Shown here one piece after another: positions 17,108 through 23,236 of a stretch of DNA of 25,062 nt (its first letter is position 1; every line of letters begins with the position of its first letter). A program made the position numbers and the translations under genes. The notes beneath the pieces are model-generated. The model saw nothing but the letters and a program-made list of their open reading frames with translations. It ran no database searches and had not been told where the DNA came from. Source of the stretch: a virus; IMG/VR virus record IMGVR_UViG_3300021079_000033, positions 1 through 25,062 of that record; one strand, 5' to 3'.

Positions 17108-17249
17108 AACTGCACCTCATTTTGCCCTAAAAAATCATGCAAAAATCCTGATTTTCGCGAGTGGGTACTTCCGCCCCCCTTTTGGATTTCTCGATCCCCC
17201 CCTACCTGCCGTTGTGGCAGTTGGGTGTGCCCTGAAATTTTGAGGGTTT
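17108..17249 (-). other. Candidate cos/packaging initiation region between HNH and terS
   Basis: This 142-base gap has two runs of G on the minus strand (17173-17178 and 17196-17202, seen as C runs on the given strand), a GGAT/ATCC inverted repeat between them, and a CTGCC/GGCAG hairpin at 17206-17220. Phages with the HNH-TerS(P27)-TerL order usually carry their cohesive-end site in this gap, often G-rich. I cannot locate the nicks. The short frame across it is not convincing as a gene. Confidence 0.4.
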
Positions 17250-17543
17250 TCATTGTTTTTTGCCCCAAGTCTCATGCCATGTCTTGCTGTTGTGGCATGA
17301 TGCGCACAGGGGTTGCAGGTTGGGTCGGTGGTTTGTTCCACCATCCTTCAATGGCTTAATATGATCCACACAGGTGGCTGGCCCTTGGCATCCTCTGCAC
17401 AATGGTTCCTCTCTGAGGATGGCTAGCCTGATCTTTTCCCATGCTCGACCATAGCCTCTGCGGTGTGGTGATGGTCGGTCTGTGCGCCTGCCCTGGGCTG
17501 GTCTTGGATTGTGTTTCTTGTGGTCATGATCTGATGGCATCAT
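17250..17543 (-). CDS. HNH endonuclease next to terminase
   Basis: About 97 residues from ATG 17543, which overlaps the rusA-like stop as ATGA; the frame is also open to an ATG at 17567. Motifs: the basic RGYGRAWEKIRLAIL helix, CxxC in LCRGC, the HNH core VDHIKPLKDGG with catalytic His, NLQPLC and CASCH, the second zinc knuckle. These small HNH proteins are encoded beside cos and terS in many HK97-like phages and are needed with the terminase for cos cleavage. The position beside a G-rich gap fits that role. Confidence 0.88.
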   Translation of the reverse strand: MMPSDHDHKKHNPRPAQGRRTDRPSPHRRGYGRAWEKIRLAILREEPLCRGCQGPATCVDHIKPLKDGGTNHRPNLQPLCASCHNSKTWHETWGKKQ

Positions 17544-17902
17544 GCACCTGCTATCGTCAGGTGGCATTCTGCAGGTCTACCATCGCCCTTGGCATAGGTG
17601 ACTACCAATCGGGTGATGTGTTGGCAGTTATCTTCTTGGATGATTCCTATGTGCTGCAATAGATCCAGCACAGGTTTCCAGCAGTTGTCTATGTCTCGAT
17701 CCTTGCGCCATCCTGACCCACCAATGATTTCCATGGTGATGGCATAAGGTGGGTTGATTACCTTGCCCTTCTGGGTGAGCATTGCCATTAACTCTGCAGC
17801 TTTGTGCCAGTCTGTATATTTCTTGGACCTATAGACCTGACCCCTGCGGGATGCCCGAAAGATATGGTTTGCGCTCGGTGGTATTGGAAGCTCTAGCCTC
17901 AT
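17540..17902 (-). CDS. rusA: RusA-type Holliday junction resolvase
   Basis: 120 residues, the normal length. The N-terminus has PPSANHIFR, followed by a YxxW helix, then RKDRDIDNCWKPVLD with acidic residues D70 and D72 and K76, and D91 in QEDN. These match the acidic and Lys residues known to be essential in RusA. It cuts four-way junctions, resolving replication and recombination intermediates before packaging. It overlaps the zinc-ribbon gene upstream by ATGA and the HNH gene downstream. Confidence 0.9.
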   Translation of the reverse strand: MRLELPIPPSANHIFRASRRGQVYRSKKYTDWHKAAELMAMLTQKGKVINPPYAITMEIIGGSGWRKDRDIDNCWKPVLDLLQHIGIIQEDNCQHITRLVVTYAKGDGRPAECHLTIAGA

Positions 17903-18159
17903 GCCCCCATTTTTGCCGATAATGTGTTAGATACAAAATCTAAAGGACTGGATTTAGCCCTAGCCAGCTTAGCCTTGGCTGTCTTTAGCTGAAACTTTAG
18001 CAGCCTTCTTTCATGCCTTAGCTGTGCAATCATGATCTTTTGCTTATTTAGGATGACTATCATTTGGCTTGTGGTTCTTGCTTCAGATCCGCAGTACACA
18101 CACACACCATACCTAAGAAGCCTTATCCTTAAACAACTTCTGCAAGTTCCTGCTGTGAT
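17899..18159 (-). CDS. Small zinc-ribbon plus basic coiled-coil protein, unusual start
   Basis: With the first conventional start (GTG 18105) the protein has 68 residues and only one CxxC. The same frame is open upstream to a stop at 18180-18178, and the extra 18 codons from ATC 18159 add TCRSC, giving CxxC-x10-CxxC, a complete zinc ribbon. AGGAG lies seven bases before ATC 18159, overlapping the stop of the previous gene. No in-frame ATG, GTG or TTG precedes the first CxxC. The rest is a basic helix (QLRHERRLLKFQLKTAKAKL) suited to nucleic-acid binding. The family is not recognised. The gene is real with fair confidence; the ATC start is an inference. Confidence 0.55.
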   Translation of the reverse strand: MTAGTCRSCLRIRLLRYGVCVYCGSEARTTSQMIVILNKQKIMIAQLRHERRLLKFQLKTAKAKLARAKSSPLDFVSNTLSAKMGA

Positions 18160-18169
18160 AACTATTCTC

Positions 18170-18718
18170 CTACCATTTTAAAGTTTCGGGTGGGGTTAAA
18201 AACTCTTGCTCAATGGTAATCCGGTGCAGCCCTTCATGCCACCAGTGGTGCTTTAGTCGGTCAACAACTTCACCATGAATGCTGCCTATGATCTCAACGG
18301 ATATAGTCTCAGGTTTGCTTGGGTGTTCAGACTGGACTACACACAGTACATACCGAACTTTGGTATCTAATTTGTGTGGGGTGATAATTAGCCAGGGGAT
18401 TGGATCGGTGATAAGATCCCGAGTCTTAACATCCAGATTTCCCATATCGGTTCCACCATCGGTCAGGGATTGTGATTCATGAAGGTTTGCCTGTTGCTCC
18501 CAGAAGCCTGACAAATCACCGTATAGCCATTCCCATAAAGCTGCCTCACCAGCCAAGCCACAAAACTGGTTATAGGTTCTAGCTTGTTCCTCACTGATGT
18601 TAAACTTAGCCATCCTCTGAATATGAATCGGCCAGTTATTTTTCTTGAACCATAACGATTTAGCCTGACCAATTTGCCAAAGTAAATTTGTTGTGTGTGG
18701 ACCAAAATCAATTCGCAT
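18170..18718 (-). CDS. Putative PD-(D/E)XK-fold nuclease
   Basis: 182 residues, ATG behind AAGGA. Three motifs in order suggest the PD-(D/E)XK fold: a helix with GLAGEAAL (E58), then GGTDMG (D91), then the strand LDVKTR (D96 and K98). Core strands WLIIT and RYVLCVVQ follow. The spacing is plausible for a restriction-like or recombination nuclease. It lies among RusA, replication and zinc-ribbon genes, so a DNA repair or recombination role is likely. The exact family and substrate are not identified. Confidence 0.6.
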   Translation of the reverse strand: MRIDFGPHTTNLLWQIGQAKSLWFKKNNWPIHIQRMAKFNISEEQARTYNQFCGLAGEAALWEWLYGDLSGFWEQQANLHESQSLTDGGTDMGNLDVKTRDLITDPIPWLIITPHKLDTKVRYVLCVVQSEHPSKPETISVEIIGSIHGEVVDRLKHHWWHEGLHRITIEQEFLTPPETLKW

Positions 18719-18758
18719 GGATTCCTTTTCCGGTTGCGGGATCCATCCCTATCAGATC

Positions 18759-19427
18759 TCAGCCGTAAGTTCTTACAGATGCATCCACGATCATTCTTGG
18801 TGGTTCTTCCTCTGGTGCTTTAAATCGTTTGACGATCCTATCTAGAATCTCATTCAGTTCTTTGCTCGCATTGGGTGTCAGGTCATTGATTGTTTTAGCC
18901 AGGTTGCGTTCACTTTCTTCTGCCTGCGCCATGTGTCGCATCCAGTTTGGGTTCCTTAGTTCGTATAACTCCAAGGTCATGACTGATTTTTTTCCCTCAC
19001 CTGATGCAGTGGTTTTAAATGGCAGGGAGTTTATGCAGATGCAGCTCACCCAGCTTTTGATCTTAGAAGTCCAGATCCCATCTTTCACATGCGCTAGGAA
19101 TGGCACCAAAACCAAACCAGTGCCACGACACATCGAGCAGTCAGCCACCTCAGGTTTAACAGTCCTGCGGTAGTTATCCCTGCGGATTCTTAAAGCCTTT
19201 TCAAGTTCGTAAATGGTTTCTTCTCGTTTAAATATTTTGACCCCTGTCAAATCCTTGGAAGCCGCCAAAAGTTCCTCAGGTCCATAACCTTCACCTGCAA
19301 AGTAGGTTGACCAGGCTAAAAGCATCTTCAGTTCTCGTTCCTGATCCCAGCCGTAAAAGGTGGAATGAAACTGAATCCAATCTGGCCAATCGAAATAAGG
19401 TTGGTTTGCATCGATAGTAATATTCAT
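18759..19427 (-). CDS. Unrecognised replication-module protein with Cys motifs
   Basis: 222 residues, starting on an ATGA overlap with the replication-initiator-like gene and preceded by AAAGGA. The N-terminal half is helical and acidic. Residues about 118-160 contain CSMCRGTG (a DnaJ-like CxxCxG knuckle) and CIC about 36 residues later, which could together bind one zinc. The C-terminus is helical, then Pro/Glu-rich. A gene in this position after a phage initiator is often a helicase loader or replication accessory protein, but no P-loop is present, so I do not assign that. Confidence 0.6.
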   Translation of the reverse strand: MNITIDANQPYFDWPDWIQFHSTFYGWDQERELKMLLAWSTYFAGEGYGPEELLAASKDLTGVKIFKREETIYELEKALRIRRDNYRRTVKPEVADCSMCRGTGLVLVPFLAHVKDGIWTSKIKSWVSCICINSLPFKTTASGEGKKSVMTLELYELRNPNWMRHMAQAEESERNLAKTINDLTPNASKELNEILDRIVKRFKAPEEEPPRMIVDASVRTYG

Positions 19428-20218
19428 GGTTGAATCCTTTGTGGTAATTGAAATCCCCTGGGCATTGCTGACAATGCTGCCTGCAGATCAGGTTTGGCTT
19501 TGCCGTTGGTTTGGAAGCTTCTTGGTTGCGCTGGCCTATCTGTTTGGTTTGCCATCCATCTGGATAGGAATGCTGGCATTCCCTTTGCCGTCTTTCTCTT
19601 AGCTGGGGTTGTCTCTGACCAAAGCTTGGCCTTCTTAATCCAATCCAAAATAGGGGCATCTGGATAGGCTTCTTGGATCTGATTAAAAAGCTTTTGAGTT
19701 AGTGACCATGTCTTGGGATTTCCTACACATGGAAAGATCATTTCAGGTTGGTAAATTTCTGGGGTGGTTGGCTCAGAGATGGGAACCAGCTCAGAGCAGG
19801 TGTCTGCCTCTCCTCTACTCTCTCTCTCCTCTGTCTCTTCTCTCCTCTCCTCTTCTCTCTCTCTAGGCACTGTTTTGCGTACATTTGCTTGCATGTTGCT
19901 AGCATCTGCTTGCATGTTGCTAGCATCGACTTCAATAATTTTGAATAACCCTTTATCCAGTAAAGACTTAATGCCTTTAGAGCATTCTGCATCAGACACC
20001 CTCAGCACCACTGCTATATCCTCAATGTTGTAGGGTATGTGTCCATCTGTATAGGCACTGGCTAAAATCCACAACATGGGGCAAAGTGATCTCCCAAACA
20101 CATCAAGGCGCAAAAATGCAGGGTCCATCAGGCACCCTCTGTGCAGTTTTATCCAGGGTGGGTTCCTGTTCTTATAGTGTTGAAAGTTGGACCAGTTTTT
20201 AGGTACTAGGAATTTCAT
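19424..20218 (-). CDS. Phage replication initiator-like protein (winged helix N-terminus)
   Basis: 264 residues, ATG behind GGAG, coupled on both sides by ATGA overlaps. Residues about 20-95 resemble the N-terminal winged-helix part of phage replisome organisers: PPWIKLHRGCLMDPAF, a helical core, then GHIPYNIEDIAVVL and LLDKGLFKII. Next come a seven-residue tandem repeat (ASNMQAD) and a highly charged Glu/Arg linker. The C-terminal part has a helical WSLTQKLFNQIQEAYP segment and a disordered, basic end. By analogy with lambda O or DnaD-like initiators it would bind the origin, perhaps inside its own gene. Function is inferred from architecture and context. Confidence 0.65.
   Translation of the reverse strand: MKFLVPKNWSNFQHYKNRNPPWIKLHRGCLMDPAFLRLDVFGRSLCPMLWILASAYTDGHIPYNIEDIAVVLRVSDAECSKGIKSLLDKGLFKIIEVDASNMQADASNMQANVRKTVPREREEERREETEERESRGEADTCSELVPISEPTTPEIYQPEMIFPCVGNPKTWSLTQKLFNQIQEAYPDAPILDWIKKAKLWSETTPAKRKTAKGMPAFLSRWMANQTDRPAQPRSFQTNGKAKPDLQAALSAMPRGFQLPQRIQP
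19808..19945. repeat. Tandem 21-bp repeat, polypyrimidine tract and AT-rich palindrome (possible origin)
   Basis: Inside the initiator-like gene, two identical 21-bp units lie in tandem at 19886-19906 and 19907-19927. To their left is a nearly pure pyrimidine tract of about 57 bases (19808-19864). To their right is an AT-rich TTCAA/TTGAA palindrome (19931-19945). Iterons beside AT-rich DNA within an initiator gene is the lambda ori layout. The repeat also encodes a seven-residue peptide repeat, so a purely protein-level duplication is possible. Confidence 0.4.
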
Positions 20219-20508
20219 TTATTCTCCAAAATAAAAGTTTCTAATTTGTGAGCTAAGTCCTGTAAAAATACATATTTTTCTTGAATGGCTCTACATTTAG
20301 AGCTGTACTTAAGACAAAATGTAGGACTAAGGGTTTCCATTGCTAATTGTTTTAAATTTAGTACCTCAGTACCTGTATTGTTCGATCCATTTAATAAGTC
20401 AATCAAATGCCATATTTCATCCTTTGAAAGTTTGATTTCATGCTTAGATTTCTTTTTCAAAGCTGGTTGCGATTCATGCCTTAAATCCCAATTCAAATAA
20501 TAAGTCAT
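20215..20508 (-). CDS. Hypothetical protein, replication module
   Basis: 97 residues, mostly helical, not recognised. A Lys-rich stretch near residues 18-30 is followed by DEIWHLIDLLNG and a C-terminal helix ending LETFILENK. The translation signal is strong, AAGGAGG six bases before ATG, and its stop overlaps the initiator-like gene by ATGA, so it is very likely expressed. A 6-bp hairpin lies just upstream of the binding site. No functional motif is visible. Confidence 0.6.
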   Translation of the reverse strand: MTYYLNWDLRHESQPALKKKSKHEIKLSKDEIWHLIDLLNGSNNTGTEVLNLKQLAMETLSPTFCLKYSSKCRAIQEKYVFLQDLAHKLETFILENK

Positions 20509-20531
20509 AACTTTTCCTCCTTAGTTATGGG

Positions 20532-20547
20532 TGGGGTAAAAACCCCA
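20532..20547 (-). other. Hairpin upstream of a strong ribosome-binding site
   Basis: On the minus strand TGGGGT and ACCCCA pair around a TTTT loop, a perfect 6-bp stem ending about eight bases before the AAGGAGG of the 97-residue gene. There is no T run after it, so it is not a standard terminator; a leader hairpin is more likely. Confidence 0.5.
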
Positions 20548-20582
20548 TTGCAAATGTTAAACCCCAGCATCAACAACAAGTC

Positions 20583-20903
20583 TTAGCTGGCATCATTGCA
20601 ATGGGATTGCTCCTTTAAACTGTTGGCTATCGCCAGATAAGCTGCAGCATCTTCCAATGAATCCTGATGATGCCCTTTAGAAAGTCGCGCGATTTTAAGC
20701 AGTGCCATCATGATTGCAACATCATAGGGAGTGGTTTTGCAGTCGGTGTAGGTCTGCCAGTACAAAGCAATTTTAGCCAGGCTAATTGCTGGGGGTTCAT
20801 ACTCGCTGGCTCGTTCCCTAATCAGGTCATAGCACCTCTCAAAGAATGCGCTGATGTTTTCATGTTCATCTGGTGGTAGATGTGGGATGGATTGGTTAGT
20901 CAT
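20583..20903 (-). CDS. DUF6378-like phage protein
   Basis: 106 residues. The C-terminal half, TTPYDVAIMMALLKIARLSKGHHQDSLEDAAAYLAIA, carries the pattern (DVAxMMxLLKxAR, then DSxxDxAxY) seen in a family of small phage proteins of unknown function. The N-terminal half is helical. The conserved acidic residues in these helices recall all-alpha nucleotide hydrolases of the MazG type, but this is only a resemblance. The ATGA overlap with the upstream gene indicates co-translation. Confidence 0.65.
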   Translation of the reverse strand: MTNQSIPHLPPDEHENISAFFERCYDLIRERASEYEPPAISLAKIALYWQTYTDCKTTPYDVAIMMALLKIARLSKGHHQDSLEDAAAYLAIANSLKEQSHCNDAS

Positions 20904-21181
20904 TGTTTAGGCCTTTTAGTTTTTAGTATCTGACGATTGGTTCGATACTTTGCTTCAATCCATCTTTGAACATAGGCATCTATGTGTGCTGATACTTCTT
21001 GAAGAAGCAATCGCCTAGAAGAATACCTGATGTCCAGATAGGTTTCTAAGGCTCTCTTGATCACCTTCATCTGTCGTTCTTTTAAAATGTCTGGTTCATC
21101 TTCCATCTGGTGCTGGATGTTTTGTTTGATCGCTGAGCCATCACCTTTCATGAAGGGTAAGAAGGTTTGCTGGTCTTTCAT
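20900..21181 (-). CDS. Hypothetical basic helical protein
   Basis: About 93 residues from ATG 21181, one base after the upstream stop; a GTG at 21190 is an in-frame alternative. Strongly helical and basic in its C-terminal half (YSSRRLLLQEVSAHIDAYV, then KYRTNRQILKTKRPKQ), which may bind nucleic acid. Glu/Gln-rich in the middle. No family recognised. It overlaps the next gene by ATGA. Confidence 0.55.
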   Translation of the reverse strand: MKDQQTFLPFMKGDGSAIKQNIQHQMEDEPDILKERQMKVIKRALETYLDIRYSSRRLLLQEVSAHIDAYVQRWIEAKYRTNRQILKTKRPKQ

Positions 21182-21182
21182 G

Positions 21183-22031
21183 CTATGCACCTAGCACTTT
21201 CAAACACCAGTTTTTTAATTCTAAAAATTCTTCATCGCTTGCTGCTATGAGATTCTTCATATGCAGTTTTTGTGGGTTATATAAAGACAACACTGTCCTG
21301 CAAAGAAGTTGTCTGTCCCAAGATCCAATTTTTCTTGTTTCAATTTGTTTTAAAAGTGCAAGACCTCTTGAATTTAAAGTTCTTCTGTTCTCATAACTAG
21401 CTGAACACTTCACCAAGTCATCATAAAATGGAAGTAAAACATCATCCCTGCCAGTTTTATCAATCCAGTAAACAAGACAAATAACAGATATTGATGAGGA
21501 AATTATTTTTGCTCTGACCTTGTTTAAACGATTATCAATTAAATCTTCAATCGTTATTACACGATCATGCATATTATTTAATAAATAATTTCGAGCGTTA
21601 TCTATTTGAGTAAAAGTGCAATCTCTTTTCCATGTAATTTGAAAAAAGCTGCTAATTAATGCGCTCAAATTTTTCGACATTTTATGGATGTCACCATTGC
21701 TTCTTGAGGCTCCAACATCTAAATACTTAAAACTATCTTCTGGCAGATTGCGTGTCACAAATGATTTGATTGTGATGCCAGACAAAATGACAGCATTTAA
21801 TCTATGCTGACCATTTAACAAGCGACCATTAACATCAAAACTAATACTCTGGTCATTTAATATCCATTCTCCCTTTTCCATAAAAGAAGCATATTTTCTA
21901 ATTACATGTACCCGCAGTTTTCTATTATCTTTGTTTTGCAACAGATATTGTTTAGCCAGAGTAGGGGTAATTAACACCAATCTTGTGGATGGTTCAGTAG
22001 GTTCGCAATGGTCTTGAATTGAAGTTGACAT
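21183..22031 (-). CDS. ParB/DGQHR-like phage protein, AT-rich
   Basis: 282 residues, ATG behind AAGAAGGA. The N-terminal domain (about 20-100) has TPTLAKQYLLQN, then VHVIRKYASFMEKGEWILNDQ, a strand FDVNGRLLNGQHRLNAV, and GITIKSFVTRNL. The GQHR motif and surrounding strands match the ParB-like nuclease/DGQHR fold present in many phage proteins of uncertain function. The C-terminal two thirds is helical and unassigned. The gene is visibly richer in A and T than its neighbours, with many TTT and AAA runs, and lies behind the only sizeable gap in this part of the operon. Recent acquisition as an accessory gene is plausible. Confidence 0.7.
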   Translation of the reverse strand: MSTSIQDHCEPTEPSTRLVLITPTLAKQYLLQNKDNRKLRVHVIRKYASFMEKGEWILNDQSISFDVNGRLLNGQHRLNAVILSGITIKSFVTRNLPEDSFKYLDVGASRSNGDIHKMSKNLSALISSFFQITWKRDCTFTQIDNARNYLLNNMHDRVITIEDLIDNRLNKVRAKIISSSISVICLVYWIDKTGRDDVLLPFYDDLVKCSASYENRRTLNSRGLALLKQIETRKIGSWDRQLLCRTVLSLYNPQKLHMKNLIAASDEEFLELKNWCLKVLGA

Positions 22032-22094
22032 GGTAATTCCTTCTTTGATTGTTGTTGTAATTGTTTGTGTTTTTAAATATCAGGCTGGCTAGTT

Positions 22095-22109
22095 CTGACA
22101 ACAAGTCAG
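22095..22109. other. CTGAC/GTCAG inverted repeat in leader of the ParB-like gene
   Basis: A perfect 5-bp inverted repeat around five bases, about 65 bases upstream of the ParB-like start. It could be an operator half-site pair or a small RNA hairpin. A TGACA element is also found repeatedly in the early promoter region at 24.7 kb. No convincing promoter was found beside it: TTGTCA lies nearby but the matching -10 is poor. Confidence 0.35.
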
Positions 22110-22141
22110 GTGTGTTACTAAGCCAATCTCAACTGGCACAA

Positions 22142-22247
22142 ACCAACCTGATAAGCGCATGAATATTAATGATGCTGGTGGGTGGGTAACAGCATCCCCA
22201 TCGAAACCCCACAGAAGATTAACTGTGGCCACCCCAGATGGGTTGGT
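22142..22247 (-). ncRNA. Candidate structured RNA: three-stem multibranch fold
   Basis: This gap segment starts at the base after the SSB-like stop codon on the transcript. Pairings, all perfect: P1 ACCAACC (22247-22241) with GGTTGGT (22148-22142), closing the structure; P3a CATC (22240-22237) with GATG (22202-22199); P3b CCACAG (22228-22223) with CTGTGG (22214-22209); P2 GATGCTG (22196-22190) with CAGCATC (22177-22171). GGGTGG in the P3 internal loop can also pair with CCACCC in the P2 loop. No T run follows, so it is not an ordinary terminator. I cannot match it to a named RNA family. Confidence 0.45.
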
Positions 22248-22700
22248 CTAGAAGGGCAGGTCATCCAGTTCAGCCTGAAGTTCTGCATTGGATTCTGATA
22301 GTTCATCAAGACCAATGGCAGGGTAGCCATTAGAGGTGGTGCTTTTATGAAAACTCAGGATGTGATTAGTCAAGGTCTCACCTGCCTTGATCAACTCATT
22401 TTCGTAAGGCTTATTAAACTTTGGACCCCATGACTCAACATCAAAGCCAATCCTACCCAAGCTGGTTAGCAGTCTTCTGAAATCAGCATCAGTCTTTAGC
22501 CAATAAGTGATCTGAGTTTCAACCCCTGCCAACATCACTTTGATCTGGTAAGTCTGTTTTTTCTCACCAGTTTCCTTGACAGTTATTTCAACAAAACCAG
22601 CAAAAGAAATCTTGCCAGAGTATTTGCCATCAGCCAGATCATTAGCCTTGGCAAACTTTGATTGCTGTTTCAGATCTTGCTGCACATTCATAAAATCCAT
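22248..22700 (-). CDS. Single-stranded DNA-binding-like protein (DUF669-type)
   Basis: 150 residues, ATG behind TAGGAG. After a short helical start, the sequence has a beta-rich core (GKYSGKISFAGFVEI, then KKQTYQIKVMLAG, then TYWLK) that resembles an OB-like or DUF669 single-strand binding protein. The C-terminus ends ELDDLPF, a close match to the acidic DDIPF tip through which bacterial SSBs recruit partner proteins. It follows a RecT/Bet-like gene and a Gp157-like gene, the normal phage recombination cassette. The core resemblance is by eye; the acidic tip is clear. Confidence 0.7.
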   Translation of the reverse strand: MDFMNVQQDLKQQSKFAKANDLADGKYSGKISFAGFVEITVKETGEKKQTYQIKVMLAGVETQITYWLKTDADFRRLLTSLGRIGFDVESWGPKFNKPYENELIKAGETLTNHILSFHKSTTSNGYPAIGLDELSESNAELQAELDDLPF

Positions 22701-22711
22701 GAGTTATTCTC

Positions 22712-23236
22712 CTATTTAATTCTTAAAGAAGTTCCGCGCTGTAACAATTTGACACCCTCAATTTCAGTTCCCATTTCCAAAGCTTTCCTGATGCTTGCGT
22801 TATCAGGTTCAATCGTGACCTTCTGGAATTGGGGTGGTAGTTGATCTGCTGGCAAGTCCACCTGAAGTGGTTGGACCCCACCATTATTGGCAATTGAAAC
22901 CTTGAAGGTTTTGCATTCAAGCTTTTGAATTGATTGAGTTTCAAAGAAAAACTTTAATCGTTCCTTTAGACTCTTAACCATGTTTTCATTAGTAGTTGCA
23001 AGAGCTTTAATCCTTTTGGCTTCAGTCTGCCTAACTAAAGCCCTTGCCTCTATCTCCCTGATCAGCCAGCAGTAGTTTTCCACTTTGGATTCAATGGATC
23101 CTTCAAGCTCTTTCAACAGGTCATCAATGGTGGTATCAATTTCACCTGTCATTTCCCCTGCATCATCCGTCTTGGCTTCTGTTTCCATCCAAAACTTCAT
23201 AATGGCTGCGCTAGCAGATAAATCAAATAAGCTCAT
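22712..23236 (-). CDS. Gp157-like siphovirus protein
   Basis: 174 residues. A long helical region (about 35-105) with LIREIEARALVRQTEAKRI is followed by a KSLKERLKFFF helix and two C-terminal beta segments (ECKTFKVSIANNGG, then SIRKALEMG and GVKLLQRGTSLRIK). This is the layout of the Siphovirus Gp157 family, usually encoded beside SSB and annealing-protein genes; its biochemical role is not settled. The start overlaps the upstream stop as TAATG, with GGGAGG before it. Confidence 0.82.
   Translation of the reverse strand: MSLFDLSASAAIMKFWMETEAKTDDAGEMTGEIDTTIDDLLKELEGSIESKVENYCWLIREIEARALVRQTEAKRIKALATTNENMVKSLKERLKFFFETQSIQKLECKTFKVSIANNGGVQPLQVDLPADQLPPQFQKVTIEPDNASIRKALEMGTEIEGVKLLQRGTSLRIK

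Noticed and set aside
17135-17344. Minus-strand 69-codon frame across the HNH-terS gap
   Set aside because: It overlaps the strongly supported HNH gene in another frame and covers the G-rich candidate cos site; composition is not protein-like.
22197-22242. Stem-loop after the SSB-like gene read as an intrinsic terminator
   Set aside because: No T run follows on the minus strand, and the pairing is better explained as part of a larger fold.
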